From Bacillus norwichensis (GTDB lineage Bacteria > Bacillota > Bacilli > Bacillales > Bacillaceae_C), in NCBI RefSeq assembly GCF_014836955.1, contig NZ_JACSPV010000006.1:42677-106676 (forward strand): 64,000 nucleotides of DNA, in the 5' to 3' direction. A program made the position numbers and the translations under genes. Shown here in pieces: positions 1 through 12,199 of the stretch. Each line of letters opens with the position of its first letter. Position 1 is the first letter of the stretch. Below the pieces are notes generated by a model, which had not been told where the DNA came from, made no database searches, and was given only the letters and a program-made list of their open reading frames with translations.

Positions 1-450
1 CAATCCAGTGAAGTCGTTCTTTGACTTCATAGGATTGACCGAAGCGACCTCGAGCCCCTGCCGTCTGCAACTAGACAGGAGCGTCTTCGACGAGATAAAG
101 GAAATACGGCGACGCAGAAGCCGATGTTGACTTATCGTAGGAGGAGGCGGGAAGTCTGCTAGTCGCTGGAGCCCGTAGCTGGACAATAGAAAAGCGAAGG
201 GCGACGTTTAGCGACGTACAAACTGAGCTGAAATGTGGAAGACGGCTGTTTAGGGGCGACAAGCGCTGGAGGGCAATCCAGTGAAGTCGTTCTTTGACTT
301 CATAGGATTGACCGAAGCGACCTCGAGCCCCTGCCGTCTGCAACTAGACAAGAGCGTCTTCGATGAGATAAAGGAAACACGGCGACGAAGCAGGCTCAGG
401 ACGCGACGTACAGACTTGGAGCGTCTGAACAATAGAAAATGAAGGGTGAC
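1..450. repeat. GC-rich mosaic intergenic repeat, internally duplicated
   Basis: No gene is supported here. Bases 1-117 recur at 274-390 with only a few substitutions, so this is a direct duplication with a 273-bp period. In reverse orientation the block carries the words found at 24.9-25.5 kb: TTTCCTTTATCTCGTC, CCTACGATAAGTCAACATCG and a TGTCCAGCT-like start. The two short minus-strand ORFs that cross it are read-throughs of repeat sequence. It sits just upstream of the tetR-icmF pair and may separate it from the preceding transcription unit. Function unknown. Confidence 0.85.
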
Positions 451-497
451 ATTGCCCTGGAATTAGTAACTGGATAAATGAAAGAAGGTGAGTCATA

Positions 498-1145
498 TTG
501 ACCATTAAAAGGGAGATTCAGGCATCAGTCAAAGACGAACAACTTGTAGAAAAACGCAGGAATCAAATGATCCGCGGAGCGGTGTCCCTTTTTAAAGAGA
601 AAGGTTTCCATCGGACGACTACAAGGGAAATTGCGCGAGCTGCTGGTTTTAGCATTGGTACTTTATATGAATATATTAGGACGAAAGAGGATGTGCTTTT
701 CCTCGTATGCGATAGCATTTATGAGCAGGTCAGGAACAGGCTCAGCAGTATGGACCTTGAAAGAGGAACGTTGGAAAGCTTGAGGCTTGGAATCGATCAT
801 TATTTTAGGATTATTGATGAGATGCAGGATGAAGTGCTTGTAATGTATCAGGAAGCGAAGGTTTTATCTAATGAAGCTTTACCTTATGTGTTAAAAAAAG
901 AATTGGAAATGGTCGGCATGTTTGAAAAGCTAATCCGGCGCTGTGTGGAAAATGGCGAGCTTGATATCAGCAACGAGCACCAGCAGTTATTAGCGCATAA
1001 TATTTTTGTACAGGGACAAATGTGGGGTTTCCGGAGATGGGCTCTGCAAAAGACATGCTCTATTGATGATTATATCTGCCTCCAGACGGATTTGCTTTTT
1101 TCAGGAATCCAAGGTTTTAAGAAACAAATGGAAGTAGGAGGATGA
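498..1145 (+). CDS. TetR/AcrR family transcriptional regulator
   Basis: 215 aa, started at a TTG (498) because an AGGTGAG ribosome site lies 6-7 bases upstream. Residues about 20-70 form the TetR helix-turn-helix, recognisable from [19 protein letters not shown] followed by [15 protein letters not shown], the classic TetR_N pattern. The C-terminal ligand-binding domain is variable. The stop codon overlaps the start of icmF by four bases (ATGA), so the two are translationally coupled. Regulators of this type next to acyl-CoA genes in Bacillaceae usually sense acyl-CoA thioesters. It is therefore inferred, not shown, that this one controls icmF and perhaps upstream fatty-acid genes outside the window. 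Confidence 0.9.
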   Translation: MTIKREIQASVKDEQLVEKRRNQMIRGAVSLFKEKGFHRTTTREIARAAGFSIGTLYEYIRTKEDVLFLVCDSIYEQVRNRLSSMDLERGTLESLRLGIDHYFRIIDEMQDEVLVMYQEAKVLSNEALPYVLKKELEMVGMFEKLIRRCVENGELDISNEHQQLLAHNIFVQGQMWGFRRWALQKTCSIDDYICLQTDLLFSGIQGFKKQMEVGG

Positions 1146-4100
1146 AAAAGGTGAATGAAATCTACATGCCTAAACACCATGTCCGCTTTATAACGGCCTC
1201 CAGTCTGTTTGACGGGCATGATGCTTCTATCAATATTATGCGAAGAATATTGCAAGCCAGTGGTGCAGAAGTGATTCATCTTGGACATAACCGATCGGTG
1301 GAGGAAGTGGTCAATGCGGCAATTCAGGAGGATGTGCAGGGAATTGCCATCTCCTCTTATCAAGGCGGACATGTAGAATATTTTAAATACATGCATGACT
1401 TGTTGAAGGAGAAGGGAGCGGCAAATATACGTCTTTATGGGGGAGGCGGAGGGGTAATTATCCCCCGTGAAATCAAGGAACTCCATCAATATGGGATTGC
1501 TCGCATTTTTTCTCCTGAGGATGGCCGAACGCTCGGGCTGCAAGGCATGATCAACCTGATGCTAGAGGAATGTGATTTTTCAACTGTTGGTCATTCTATC
1601 AACGAAGAAGTCGAGAGATTAAAAGAAGGCAATTTTTCAGCCGCCGCTAAATTGATCTCTTTAGCTGAAAACAGAGCAGGGGAAAGGGACAATAATCAAT
1701 ATTCGAAGGTTTTCGCTGAAATTCAGGAAATAAACAAAAAGGTACCGGTTTTGGGAATCACTGGAACAGGTGGAGCGGGTAAAAGTTCGTTAACTGATGA
1801 ACTGATCCGCCGTTTTATCCATGAGATCCCGGAAAAGAAAGTGGCCATATTGTCAGTGGATCCGACTAAGCAAAAGACTGGTGGAGCGTTATTGGGAGAC
1901 AGGATCCGGATGAATGCCATTTTTTCACCGCGTGTGTATATGAGAAGCTTGGCAACCAGAGGATCCAGAAACGAGCTTTCCGAAGCTATTCATGATGCTA
2001 TCCAAATTGTCAAAGCAATGGGTGTTGACCTAGTGATTGTTGAAACAAGTGGAATCGGCCAGGGCGATGCTGAAATAAGGGAAGTAAGCGATGTTTCTAT
2101 GTATGTGATGACAAGTGAATTCGGCGCTCCTACTCAATTGGAAAAAATCGATATGATCGATTTTGCTGATATTATCGCTATCAACAAGTTTGAGAAAAAA
2201 GGATCTGAGGATGCAAGGGACCAGGTCAGGAAGCAATACCAAAGAAGCCATGTGCTCTTTGATAAGGATTTGGAAAAAATGCCGGTGTACGGAACGATTG
2301 CCAGCCAGTTCAACGATCCTGGAACGAATACCTTATTTGCGTCCCTAATTGATCTATTGGATGAAAAATGCGGTACAGACTGGAGTGTTTCTTTTTCTAA
2401 GGATATAGGAGAAGGAAAGCAGAGTGTGATTATACCGGCTTCGCGTCAGCATTATTTGCGTGAAATTGCCGATACTGTCAAAAGGTACCATAAGCAGGCA
2501 GAGGAACAGGTTTACGTCGCAAGGCAGCTCTTTCAAATTGAAGGGACAATCAAAGTGGTGAAAAATAGAGGGGAACACGATCATATATTGACGACCCTCG
2601 AAGAATTGAAAAAAGAAACAGAAGAAAAGCTCACTCCCTATTCGAAGAAAGTATTGGCGGATTGGGAGGAAACGAAAAAGTCTTACGCAGAGGACCGGTT
2701 TGTTACAAGAATAAGAGGAAAAGAAATTGTAACAGAACTAAAGACAAAAAGCTTATCAGGCCTTGCCATCCCGAAAGTGTCTCTTCCATCATATAAAGAT
2801 TATGGAGAAGTTTTAAATTGGATATATAAGGAGAACGTTCCGGGTTCCTACCCTTATACAGCAGGCGTATTTCCTTTTAAACGACAGGGTGAGGATCCGA
2901 AACGTCAGTTTGCTGGAGAGGGGACGCCTGAAAGAACGAATCGCCGATTCCATTATTTATCGAAAGATGATGAGGCTAAACGGTTAAGTACCGCATTTGA
3001 CTCAGTTACATTGTATGGTGAGGACCCTGATTACCGTCCTGATATATATGGTAAAGTGGGGGAAAGCGGCGTTAGTATCTGTACACTTGATGATATGAAC
3101 AAACTGTATGATGGTTTTGACCTCTGCGCACCGTCAACCTCTGTTTCGATGACAATTAATGGTCCCGCTCCAATCATTCTCGCAATGTATATGAATACGG
3201 CTATTGATCAGCAAATGCAGAAAAAAAGGGCGGAGCTAGGACGCGAATTGACTGAAACTGAATATGAAGAAGTGAAGAGGCATACATTGAAAACAGTTAG
3301 GGGGACAGTTCAAGCTGATATTTTAAAAGAAGATCAAGGCCAGAATACATGCATATTTTCAACAGAGTTTGCCTTAAGGATGATGGGTGACATTCAGCAG
3401 TATTTCATTGACCATCAGATTAGAAACTATTACTCTGTTTCGATTTCTGGCTACCATATTGCGGAAGCAGGAGCCAACCCGATTTCACAACTGGCCTTTA
3501 CCTTGGCTAATGGATTTACGTATGTTGAATACTATTTAAGCCGAGGAATGAATATTGACGATTTCGCTCCGAATCTGTCGTTCTTTTTTTCAAATGGACT
3601 TGATCCAGAGTATACAGTTATTGGCCGGGTGGCCAGAAGGATTTGGGCAATTGTCATGCGGGAGAAATACGGCGCTAATGAACGCAGCCAAAAGTTGAAA
3701 TATCATATTCAAACGTCAGGCAGATCTCTTCACGCACAAGAAATTGATTTCAATGATATCCGGACAACACTCCAAGCGTTGATGGCCTTACAGGATAATT
3801 GCAATTCACTTCATACGAATGCGTATGATGAAGCTATCACGACTCCAACGGAAGAATCGGTCAGAAGGGCAATGGCTATTCAGATGATTATTACAAAAGA
3901 ACACGGTCTTTCAAAAAATGAAAATCCTCTGCAAGGTTCATTTATCGTAGAAGAGCTCACAGACCTCGTTGAAGAATCCGTACTCAATGAGTTTGAAAGA
4001 CTGAATGATCGCGGGGGAGTGCTCGGCTCCATGGAGACGCAGTATCAGCGTGGGAAAATACAAGAAGAGTCTATGTATTATGAAACACTTAAGCATTCCG

Positions 4101-4405
4101 GGAAATTGCCAATTATCGGGGTGAATACGTATCTGAATCCGGATCCACCTTCCGAAGAAGAATTGGATAATATTGAATTGGCGCGAGCAACAACAGAGGA
4201 AAAAGAAACGCAAATCCGAAACCTTCAAGGTTTCCAAGCAAAACATTCAAATGAAGCCGAAGAAGCATTAAAGCGATTGAAAAAAATTGCCATCAGTGGA
4301 GGCAATATCTTTGCAGAGTTGATGGAGACAACCAAAACAGCAAGTCTCGGACAGATTACCCATGCCTTATATGAGGTAGGGGGGCAATATAGACGCAATA
4401 TGTGA
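1142..4405 (+). CDS. icmF: Fused isobutyryl-CoA mutase IcmF (B12-dependent, with G-protein chaperone domain)
   Basis: 1087 aa, matching the length of IcmF fusions. The order of domains is: an N-terminal cobalamin-binding domain (about 10-140) with the DGHD histidine motif and a GGGGG loop; a MeaB-like GTPase domain (about 190-420) with Walker [10 protein letters not shown], an SVDPT switch and NKFEKKG; then the TIM-barrel substrate domain (about 520-1087) with AGVFPFKR and [12 protein letters not shown]. Known IcmF proteins interconvert isobutyryl-CoA and n-butyryl-CoA, and some act on pivalyl-CoA; the GTPase domain guards adenosylcobalamin loading. It joins valine/branched fatty-acid breakdown to butyryl-CoA. 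Start overlaps the tetR stop; RBS GGAGG lies inside the end of tetR. No terminator is obvious directly after it. Confidence 0.95.
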   Translation: MKKVNEIYMPKHHVRFITASSLFDGHDASINIMRRILQASGAEVIHLGHNRSVEEVVNAAIQEDVQGIAISSYQGGHVEYFKYMHDLLKEKGAANIRLYGGGGGVIIPREIKELHQYGIARIFSPEDGRTLGLQGMINLMLEECDFSTVGHSINEEVERLKEGNFSAAAKLISLAENRAGERDNNQYSKVFAEIQEINKKVPVLGITGTGGAGKSSLTDELIRRFIHEIPEKKVAILSVDPTKQKTGGALLGDRIRMNAIFSPRVYMRSLATRGSRNELSEAIHDAIQIVKAMGVDLVIVETSGIGQGDAEIREVSDVSMYVMTSEFGAPTQLEKIDMIDFADIIAINKFEKKGSEDARDQVRKQYQRSHVLFDKDLEKMPVYGTIASQFNDPGTNTLFASLIDLLDEKCGTDWSVSFSKDIGEGKQSVIIPASRQHYLREIADTVKRYHKQAEEQVYVARQLFQIEGTIKVVKNRGEHDHILTTLEELKKETEEKLTPYSKKVLADWEETKKSYAEDRFVTRIRGKEIVTELKTKSLSGLAIPKVSLPSYKDYGEVLNWIYKENVPGSYPYTAGVFPFKRQGEDPKRQFAGEGTPERTNRRFHYLSKDDEAKRLSTAFDSVTLYGEDPDYRPDIYGKVGESGVSICTLDDMNKLYDGFDLCAPSTSVSMTINGPAPIILAMYMNTAIDQQMQKKRAELGRELTETEYEEVKRHTLKTVRGTVQADILKEDQGQNTCIFSTEFALRMMGDIQQYFIDHQIRNYYSVSISGYHIAEAGANPISQLAFTLANGFTYVEYYLSRGMNIDDFAPNLSFFFSNGLDPEYTVIGRVARRIWAIVMREKYGANERSQKLKYHIQTSGRSLHAQEIDFNDIRTTLQALMALQDNCNSLHTNAYDEAITTPTEESVRRAMAIQMIITKEHGLSKNENPLQGSFIVEELTDLVEESVLNEFERLNDRGGVLGSMETQYQRGKIQEESMYYETLKHSGKLPIIGVNTYLNPDPPSEEELDNIELARATTEEKETQIRNLQGFQAKHSNEAEEALKRLKKIAISGGNIFAELMETTKTASLGQITHALYEVGGQYRRNM

Positions 4406-4477
4406 CTGCTATCTTGGATTTTTACTATCTATCTGGTTAAAATAAGTAATAACTTCTATATGACTGGATGTGGGTAC

Positions 4478-4657
4478 ATGAAATTCGGGCTCAAGATCAT
4501 AGGCTTTTTTCTTGCTGCGGCAATCGGCTATTTTCTGTATCAAAGCGGTCTTGGAGCAATTCCGTTTCTAGTTACCTCAGTCGTATTATTTTACTTTGGT
4601 TATCGTCTTACTCTCGGATCTGATAATAATCGGCCGGAGGGGCGGCCGCCTAAATAG
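4478..4657 (+). CDS. Small hypothetical membrane protein
   Basis: 59 aa from ATG 4478 (a longer version could begin at 4460). Two hydrophobic segments are visible (about residues 5-22 and 27-45), followed by a polar tail rich in Asn, Arg and Pro. The ribosome site is weak (GATGTGGG). It lies 72 bases after icmF on the same strand and before the terminator at 4822, so it could be the last gene of the tetR-icmF unit. No family recognised; function unknown. Confidence 0.55.
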   Translation: MKFGLKIIGFFLAAAIGYFLYQSGLGAIPFLVTSVVLFYFGYRLTLGSDNNRPEGRPPK

Positions 4658-4659
4658 AA

Positions 4660-5270
4660 ATGGATGATCATAGTATCCCACAATCGCTCAGAGCCAGCTG
4701 ATATACTGGAAATATAGTGCAGGCGCAGCGACAGGATGTCACACTTTAAGTCATCCGGTTCGAAGTCAGGGGCTGTCAGACAGTCTATTTATGAATTTGA
4801 TTGAGGGTAAGCGGATGATAGGACGGGCTTAGTGCCCGTTCTTTACTGCTTTTAGTAAAAAAATTACTAACCAGTAATGTTAGGTGCCAAGTATAAGAGT
4901 TTCGAAAAAAATGGTCAATAATAGCGCGTTAACTTCAAAGATGAAACTTTGCCCCGTATTCTTTCACCTTAAATTGACATGACAGTTTCTTCGATAGCTA
5001 TCGAGAAAATCGTTTTCCGCTGATTTTTTCGACAGCCTCGCTCGCCTGTCTTTATGGGTCTTATCGAGGTTCATCAAAGCGTCTTTTTTGCATTTCACCT
5101 TTGATTGAACGTTGATGAATAGGTGCTGGTGCTTTTATTCTCCTACCCCGGGGCATTCAAATGAAAAATTAATGAATAAAAAGGTAGCATATTGGAAAGA
5201 TATTTGTTTATAATGTTGAGTATCTATATTTTAGCATTAAAGGCAACGGGCGGGCCTTTTATCAATAGGC
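4660..5270. other. Intergenic region between the icmF unit and rpoE
   Basis: About 600 bases with no convincing gene. It contains a short fragment of the GC-rich repeat family near 4715-4770 (the words GTGCAGGCG and GCGACAGGATGTC), the terminator at 4822, and a perfect 14-bp palindrome TCGATAGCTATCGA at 4991-5004. It also has a TATAAT at 5209-5214, preceded by ATATTTGTT, that may be the -10 of rpoE; no matching -35 at 17 bases is evident. The same ATATTTGTTTATAAT string precedes murAB. Confidence 0.6.
4822..4844 (+). terminator. Intrinsic terminator after the icmF unit
   Basis: A GACGGGC / GCCCGTT stem (7 bp, one wobble, loop TTAGT) followed by CTTTACTG. The U tract is weak. Confidence 0.6.
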
Positions 5271-5288
5271 GGAAAGGTTGTGCAGGGA

Positions 5289-5831
5289 TTGAAACTTGAG
5301 CAATTAACTATGGATGAACGTAAAGAGATGTCTTTTATTGAAATTGCGCAAAGCATATTGGAAGAAAGAAAGCAGGGAATGCAATTTCAGGAGCTTACTG
5401 CAGAAATTGGAAATTTTTTGGAATTGCCTGAAGAAGAGCTGCGTTCAAGAATGCTTCAATTTTACACTGACTTGAATGTTGATGGCAGTTTCCTAGCATT
5501 GGGAGAAAACCAGTGGGGGCTGCGCGAATGGTATCCATTTGACCAAGTGGATGAAGAAGTTATTGCTCCAATACCGACGAAGAAGAAAAAGAAAAAGTCG
5601 AAAGCTGCAGTGGAGGAAGAAGACCTGCTGCTTGAAGTCGAGGATGACGAGGTAGATTTTGACGATGATTTAGATGATGACCTCGAAGAAGATGAGAGCC
5701 TTGAAGCCCTTCGTGAAGAAGAAGCTGAATTTGACGATGAAGATGAGGAATTACTTGACGACGACGATTATGAATTGGAAGATGATGATGATGAACTAGA
5801 TCTGGAAGAAGAGGAAGAAGAGGAAGAATAG
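5289..5831 (+). CDS. rpoE: RNA polymerase delta subunit
   Basis: 180 aa if started at TTG 5289; a GTG at 5280 would add three residues. AAAGG at 5273-5277 fits the TTG better. The N-terminal HARE-HTH domain is clear (EMSFIEIAQSILEE, FQELTAEI, FYTDLNVDGSFLALGEN, WGLREWYPFDQ). After a KKKKKK stretch the last 70 or so residues are almost entirely Asp and Glu, the disordered acidic tail typical of delta. Delta binds core RNA polymerase, displaces nucleic acid and makes transcription more sensitive to initiating NTP concentration. It lies directly upstream of the NTP-sensing pyrG leader, as in B. subtilis. Confidence 0.95.
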   Translation: MKLEQLTMDERKEMSFIEIAQSILEERKQGMQFQELTAEIGNFLELPEEELRSRMLQFYTDLNVDGSFLALGENQWGLREWYPFDQVDEEVIAPIPTKKKKKKSKAAVEEEDLLLEVEDDEVDFDDDLDDDLEEDESLEALREEEAEFDDEDEELLDDDDYELEDDDDELDLEEEEEEEE

Positions 5832-5834
5832 TTC

Positions 5835-5863
5835 TTGACTTCTTATCTCTCAATATGTAGAAT
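5835..5863 (+). promoter_or_regulatory. Sigma-A promoter of pyrG
   Basis: TTGACT (5835-5840), exactly 17 bases, then TAGAAT (5858-5863). Seven bases further the transcript would begin at GGGCTC (5871), the initiation sequence needed for the pyrG attenuation mechanism. The promoter begins right after the rpoE stop codon. Confidence 0.88.
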
Positions 5864-5870
5864 TTTACTT

Positions 5871-5938
5871 GGGCTCCTTGAAAAAGGACTGACTCACAAT
5901 ACTCAACGCTCCCTTACTTTTGTAGCGGGGCGTTTTTT
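5871..5938 (+). promoter_or_regulatory. CTP-sensing pyrG leader attenuator
   Basis: The predicted transcript starts GGGCUCC. Downstream is a hairpin AACGCTCC / GGGGCGTT (5905-5934) followed by seven T. The 5' arm contains GCUCCCUU. In B. subtilis, low CTP stalls polymerase at position 4 and causes repeated G addition; the poly-G 5' end then pairs with the CU-rich terminator arm and prevents termination. All sequence parts of that mechanism are present here. Confidence 0.85.
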
Positions 5939-6075
5939 TATGTTTTTGACATGATGGATACCAGGAATAATAAGCGGGCGTACCGTGGCTGAGGCTATCT
6001 AGCTTCTTCAGGCTGAACGGGCGCTTGCATTTTTGCTTTTTTTTGGTTATCCGGTTCAAAGATGTGGAAATATAG

Positions 6076-7701
<1,626 letters not shown>

Positions 7702-7743
7702 TACCTTTTCATAACCAAAAAGATATTCGAATCATTTAGAATA

Positions 7744-7772
7744 AAACTGCCCAAAGGACTGGGCAGTTTTAT
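7744..7772. terminator. Bidirectional terminator between pyrG and ywjG
   Basis: AAACTGCCC / GGGCAGTTT stem (9 bp) with T-rich sequence on the plus side (TTTTATT) and A-rich sequence upstream that becomes a U tract on the minus strand. It overlaps the ywjG stop codon. Confidence 0.88.
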
Positions 7773-8290
7773 TCATTTTCCAAAAGAATTTCATCTATAG
7801 TTAATTTCAATGCGTGATAAATATAGAGGCCGGCGATTAAGGATGGGAAAACCACTCTTTTTCCATCGTCAGCTGGAAGGATGGGTCTGATCACATGTGT
7901 ATCAATATGGATATCGGCTAAATCAGTCAAATCCTCTTTATCCTCATTTTTTGCTGCCGAGATGGAAACAAACGGAATGCCTTTTTCCATGAGGTCTTGC
8001 CCGAGAGAGACTGCTTCCGGAGTATCAGAAAAACGGGAAAAGACAATGACTCGGTCTGTATGAGTCAACATATTCGTTTGTTCCAGTACTTCCGCATGTG
8101 CCATAGGTTCGGCCCCTTCTATGGCCTCATGAATAATTCCTTCCATTTCGTTGAAACCTTTGAAATATATTTTACCCTCACCCGCAGTGGCTTGGGCTAA
8201 TAGTCTTGCCCCATCTTCCAAGGCTAATTCTTCTTTTTCTTTTAGTTTCAAAAACAGCCCGGTCAGTTGGGTTGATAACATTTTTAACAT
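7769..8290 (-). CDS. ywjG: YwjG-like protein (DUF2529, SIS-like fold)
   Basis: 173 aa from the ATG at 8290. AAAGGGAG lies about 8 bases ahead of it, so the longer form starting at 8308 is unlikely. The sequence reads as a compact alpha/beta protein with the phosphosugar-binding-like segments VIVFSRFSDTPEAV and GIPFVSISAAK, as in DUF2529. No enzymatic role is established for the family. Its place between pyrG and spo0F on the opposite strand is the same as in B. subtilis. Confidence 0.85.
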   Translation of the reverse strand: MLKMLSTQLTGLFLKLKEKEELALEDGARLLAQATAGEGKIYFKGFNEMEGIIHEAIEGAEPMAHAEVLEQTNMLTHTDRVIVFSRFSDTPEAVSLGQDLMEKGIPFVSISAAKNEDKEDLTDLADIHIDTHVIRPILPADDGKRVVFPSLIAGLYIYHALKLTIDEILLENE

Positions 8291-8512
8291 GGAATAACTC
8301 CCTTTCATTAAGCGTCTATAACTATATTATAGAGGTCTGGACTTGGGAAAAAAAGAAAGAGACGTGGGAGAAGGTGGAAATGATATATATCTTTAGAAGG
8401 AAATAAGGCATTGGACAGCGAAAGGATATAACGACAAACAAAATTGAAAAATTAAAACTGAGAATTTTTGAAGTGGTTATTAAAATAGCGATTTAATAAA
8501 GGGGGGGTAGCA

Positions 8513-8896
8513 ATGAGAGAAAAAGTGTTAATAGTCGATGACCAATTTGGGATCCGGACTTTATTAAATGAGGTTTTACAAAAAGAGGGCTATGAAATTT
8601 TTCAAGCTGCAAATGGGTTGCAGGCGCTGAGTGTGACAGAGCAGTACGCTCCTGATCTCGTTTTATTGGATATGAAGATTCCGGGAATGGATGGCCTTGA
8701 AATATTGAAAAGAATGAAAGAGATCAATTCTGATATCAAAGTCATTATCATGACAGCATACGGCGAACTGGATCTCATTGAACAAACGAAAAAATTGGGA
8801 GCGCTCGCGCATTTTTCAAAGCCGTTTGATATTGAAGAGATTCGTTCAGCTGTAAAGAATTATTTAATGGTTAATTCAGATCAGGCGACTACATAA
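8513..8896 (+). CDS. spo0F: Sporulation phosphorelay response regulator Spo0F
   Basis: 127 aa single receiver domain without an output domain. The acidic pair DD follows EKVLIV, the phospho-acceptor Asp lies in [15 protein letters not shown] (about residue 55), the conserved Thr in VIIMTAYGE, and Lys in HFSKPFD. It takes phosphate from sporulation kinases and passes it to Spo0B, leading to Spo0A phosphorylation. A strong AAAGGGGGG ribosome site precedes ATG 8513. The leader may hold sigma-H and Spo0A sites (AGGATAT at 8423, TTGTCGTT in reverse near 8430), but neither is a clean match. Confidence 0.97.
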   Translation: MREKVLIVDDQFGIRTLLNEVLQKEGYEIFQAANGLQALSVTEQYAPDLVLLDMKIPGMDGLEILKRMKEINSDIKVIIMTAYGELDLIEQTKKLGALAHFSKPFDIEEIRSAVKNYLMVNSDQATT

Positions 8897-9018
8897 AAGA
8901 TGAACTTCAAAAATACTCCATCGTTGGTATTGTAGTAAATAATTTGATATGATGATACTGCAAAAAAACGACTGAGGTTTCTTATTGGGGCAGCCCAATT
9001 TTAAAGGAGGAAAAGATT

Positions 9019-9882
9019 GTGCCTTTAGTATCAATGAGAGAGATGTTACATAAAGCAAATGAAGGAAAATATGCGGTTGGACAATTTAATTTGAACAATC
9101 TGGAATTTACACAGGCCATTTTACAGGCGGCACAGGAAGAGAACTCACCTGTTATTTTGGGAGTTTCGGAAGGTGCGGCACGTTATATGGGCGGTTTCAA
9201 GTTCACAGTGCGAATGGTTGAAGCACTTATGGAAGAATACGGGGTAACAGTCCCAGTAGCGATCCACCTTGATCATGGATCCAGCTTCGAAATGTGCGCG
9301 AAGGCGATACATGCAGGCTTTACTTCTGTCATGATTGATGGTTCCCATTTCCCGCTTGAGGAAAACATCGAATTGACAAAGAAAGTGGTCGAACTTGCTC
9401 ATATGTTTGGCGTTTCAGTAGAAGCAGAACTGGGAAGAATCGGTGGCCAGGAAGATGACCTGACAGTTGATGATGCTGAAGCTTCCTATGCAATCCCCGA
9501 GGAATGTGACCGCCTCGTAAGAGAAACGAATGTTGACTGCTTTGCTCCTGCTCTGGGTTCAGTGCATGGTCCTTACAAAGGAGAACCTAAACTAGGCTTT
9601 GACCGTATGGAAGAGGTTATGAAATTAACAGGTGTTCCTCTTGTACTTCATGGCGGGACAGGTATTCCGCTTAAGGATATCCAAAGGGCTATTTCCTTAG
9701 GTACAGCAAAAATCAACGTGAATACTGAAAACCAGATTTCTTCTTCAAAGCGTGTGCGGGAAGTGTTGGCTGAAAATCCTGAAATGTACGATCCACGTAA
9801 ATACCTGGGACCTGCACGTGAAGCGATTAAAGAAACTGTTATGGGTAAAATGCGTGATTTTGGTTCATCAGGAAAAGCATAA
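9019..9882 (+). CDS. fbaA: Class II fructose-1,6-bisphosphate aldolase
   Basis: 287 aa. GTG start 9019 with AAAGGAGG eight bases upstream. Zinc-binding features of class II aldolases are visible: HLDHGSS near residue 82, a second ligand His in GSVHGPYKG and HGGTGIP near residue 209. It cleaves fructose-1,6-bisphosphate to dihydroxyacetone phosphate and glyceraldehyde-3-phosphate in glycolysis and runs in reverse in gluconeogenesis with GlpX further downstream. Gene order spo0F-fbaA-tal matches B. subtilis. Confidence 0.97.
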   Translation: MPLVSMREMLHKANEGKYAVGQFNLNNLEFTQAILQAAQEENSPVILGVSEGAARYMGGFKFTVRMVEALMEEYGVTVPVAIHLDHGSSFEMCAKAIHAGFTSVMIDGSHFPLEENIELTKKVVELAHMFGVSVEAELGRIGGQEDDLTVDDAEASYAIPEECDRLVRETNVDCFAPALGSVHGPYKGEPKLGFDRMEEVMKLTGVPLVLHGGTGIPLKDIQRAISLGTAKINVNTENQISSSKRVREVLAENPEMYDPRKYLGPAREAIKETVMGKMRDFGSSGKA

Positions 9883-9922
9883 TAAATATTTTTTTATGAA
9901 AAATATAGATACAGAGAACAAT

Positions 9923-9950
9923 GAAACCGCCTGGCTTACTTGGCGGTTTC
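9923..9950 (+). terminator. Hairpin after fbaA
   Basis: GAAACCGCC / GGCGGTTTC, a perfect 9-bp stem with a 10-base loop. It is followed by CATGTTATAT rather than a T run, so it may be a processing or weak termination site. Confidence 0.55.
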
Positions 9951-9966
9951 CATGTTATATACAGGA

Positions 9967-9997
9967 AAACGGGAGGCGCCTGGAGCTAGACAATACT
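9967..9997. repeat. Short fragment of the GC-rich intergenic repeat
   Basis: The word GGCGCCTGGAGCTAGACAA is the reverse complement of the start of the dispersed repeat (TTGTCTAGCTCCAGGCGCC-like). It sits just ahead of the tal ribosome site. Confidence 0.65.
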
Positions 9998-10016
9998 AAA
10001 AAAGGAGTTGTACCCA

Positions 10017-10664
10017 TTGAAGTTTTTTCTAGATACTGCAAATATTGATGAAATAGAAAAGGCAAATGAGTTTGGGATTATAGACGGAGTTACAACAAAT
10101 CCTTCGTTGGTTGCTAAGGAGGATGTTTCTTTTCATGCTCGGCTGAGAGATATCACTAGCATCATTCCCGGTTCTGTCAGTGCTGAGGTCATAGCGCTTG
10201 ATGCGGAAGGAATGATTAACGAAGGCAGGGAACTAGCTGCTATCGCCCCAAATATCACGGTGAAAATACCTATGACTCCTGACGGAATGAAAGCAGTCAG
10301 CATACTGTCCAAAGAAAATATTAAAACAAATGTTACGCTTATTTTCAATTCCAATCAGGCTCTCGTTGCAGCAAGAGCTGGGGCTACATATGTTTCTCCA
10401 TTTATTGGCCGCCTTGATGATATTGGACATAGCGGAGCGGAGATTATATCAGAGATCGCCGATATTTTCTCTATCCATCAGCTTAATACACAAATCATTG
10501 CCGCTTCCATCCGTCATCCACAGCATGTGACAGAAGCTGCTTTAAATGGTGCCCACATCGCAACATTGCCATATAAAGTACTCGTCCAGCTATTTAAACA
10601 TCCATTGACGGACCGGGGGATAGAATCTTTTATAAATGATTGGGAAGCGAGAAAAAATAAGTAA
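10017..10664 (+). CDS. tal: Small transaldolase / fructose-6-phosphate aldolase-like protein
   Basis: 215 aa from TTG 10017, giving the family start [20 protein letters not shown] lies nine bases ahead. A TTG at 10008 is too close to that site. The family signatures are [12 protein letters not shown] near residue 27, the Schiff-base Lys in NITVKIPMT, and [10 protein letters not shown]. It corresponds to YwjH, the compact transaldolase subfamily, which transfers a dihydroxyacetone unit in the non-oxidative pentose phosphate pathway. Sequence alone does not separate transaldolase from fructose-6-phosphate aldolase activity. Confidence 0.93.
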   Translation: MKFFLDTANIDEIEKANEFGIIDGVTTNPSLVAKEDVSFHARLRDITSIIPGSVSAEVIALDAEGMINEGRELAAIAPNITVKIPMTPDGMKAVSILSKENIKTNVTLIFNSNQALVAARAGATYVSPFIGRLDDIGHSGAEIISEIADIFSIHQLNTQIIAASIRHPQHVTEAALNGAHIATLPYKVLVQLFKHPLTDRGIESFINDWEARKNK

Positions 10665-10783
10665 CAATTTTTGTGATTTAAGATCTCGAAGTCTACATGT
10701 TTCGCCAATATTTGTTTATAATAGGGGGTATAATGCCTTTTTTGAAAAAATGATACCTTAACAGGCCTGAAAGGAAGTCAAAA

Positions 10784-12070
10784 ATGGAGAAGCTAAAGAT
10801 TGCTGGCGGTTATCCGTTAAAAGGAACAATAAAAGTGAGCGGTGCAAAGAATAGTGCTGTCGCCCTCATACCGGCTACCATTCTGGCAGATTCCCCTGTA
10901 AAGATTGAGGGTCTACCTGATATTTCAGATGTTGATACGTTGAGCGGCTTATTGGAGGAAATCGGAGGAAAGGTCACACTGGATAATGATGTTATGCATG
11001 TAGACCCTACAGAAATGATTTCTATGCCTTTGCCGAACGGAAAAGTGAAGAAACTGAGAGCATCCTATTATTTGATGGGCGCTATGCTGGGGCGCTTTAA
11101 AAAGGCTGTGATCGGATTGCCTGGGGGCTGTCACTTGGGGCCGCGCCCAATTGACCAGCACATTAAAGGGTTTGAAGCTCTTGGTGCAAAGGTGACTAAC
11201 GAACAGGGAGCTTTATACCTAAGGGCAGATGAATTGAAAGGCGCTAGAATCTACCTGGATGTTGTTAGTGTCGGCGCTACAATCAATATCATGTTGGCGG
11301 CTGTAATGGCAGAAGGGCGAACAGTCATTGAGAATGCTGCCAAGGAGCCGGAAATCATTGATGTAGCGACCTTACTGACAAACATGGGAGCGAAAATTAA
11401 AGGGGCAGGCACTGATGTGATCCGAATAGATGGGGTAGAACGGTTGCACGGATGTCAGCACACTATTATTCCCGACAGGATTGAAGCAGGAACGTTTATG
11501 ATTTTAGGATCGGCCATCGGAGAAGGTGTATTGATCGATAATGTCATTCCACATCATTTGGAATCTCTTACAGCGAAATTAAGAGAGATGGGGATCCCAG
11601 TCGAAGCAAGTGATGAACAGGTTTTTATCGGAAAAAGTGACAAATTGAAGCCGGTGGATGTCAAAACGCTTGTATATCCAGGATTTCCAACGGACCTGCA
11701 ACAGCCTTTTACTTCTTTGCTGACAAGGGCAGAAGGATCTTCTATCGTCACTGATACTATCTATTCCGCTCGTTTTAAACATATTGATGAATTGCGGAGA
11801 ATGAATGCCAATATTAAGGTAGAGGGAAGCTCTGCAATTGTGAATGGTCCATCTGTCCTTCAAGGAGCGAGAGTCAAAGCATCCGACCTTAGAGCAGGAG
11901 CTGCGCTCGTTATTGCTGGATTAATGGCCGAAGGAATTACAGAAGTGACCGGCCTTGAACACATTGACAGAGGCTACAGCGGATTAGTGGATAAATTAAA
12001 TGGTCTCGGCGCTACTATTTGGCGTGAAAAAATGACGGATAAAGAGATTGAACAGCTAAAAAGCTCTTAA
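10784..12070 (+). CDS. murAB: UDP-N-acetylglucosamine 1-carboxyvinyltransferase (second MurA paralogue)
   Basis: 428 aa EPSP-synthase-fold enzyme. [14 protein letters not shown] at the N terminus and the catalytic Cys in [16 protein letters not shown] (about residue 117) mark MurA; the [10 protein letters not shown] form is typical of the MurZ/MurAB branch. It transfers enolpyruvate from PEP to UDP-GlcNAc, the first committed step of peptidoglycan synthesis, and the Cys implies fosfomycin sensitivity. A second copy (murAA) is at 36448. ATATTTGTTTATAAT and a second TATAAT lie just upstream (10708-10734). The RBS is AAAGGAAG. Confidence 0.96.
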   Translation: MEKLKIAGGYPLKGTIKVSGAKNSAVALIPATILADSPVKIEGLPDISDVDTLSGLLEEIGGKVTLDNDVMHVDPTEMISMPLPNGKVKKLRASYYLMGAMLGRFKKAVIGLPGGCHLGPRPIDQHIKGFEALGAKVTNEQGALYLRADELKGARIYLDVVSVGATINIMLAAVMAEGRTVIENAAKEPEIIDVATLLTNMGAKIKGAGTDVIRIDGVERLHGCQHTIIPDRIEAGTFMILGSAIGEGVLIDNVIPHHLESLTAKLREMGIPVEASDEQVFIGKSDKLKPVDVKTLVYPGFPTDLQQPFTSLLTRAEGSSIVTDTIYSARFKHIDELRRMNANIKVEGSSAIVNGPSVLQGARVKASDLRAGAALVIAGLMAEGITEVTGLEHIDRGYSGLVDKLNGLGATIWREKMTDKEIEQLKSS

Positions 12071-12199
12071 ACCCCAATGTAGAGCCTTATACTTTTCTTA
12101 ATTGGCAGTTATATGCAATACAGAAAATGGCAGAAATATGATATACTTTTACTTCAGGGCAATCTAGTAAGATTGCTGCCAATGACGGGAGGAAAGTCA

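Noticed and set aside
5560-5853. Minus-strand ORF rich in His, Leu and Pro
   Set aside because: It is the complement of the Asp/Glu-rich tail of rpoE.
8400-8512. Sigma-H promoter and Spo0A boxes upstream of spo0F
   Set aside because: AGGATAT and GAATTT are present but about 30 bases apart, and TTGTCGTT is only a partial 0A box; too weak to call as features.
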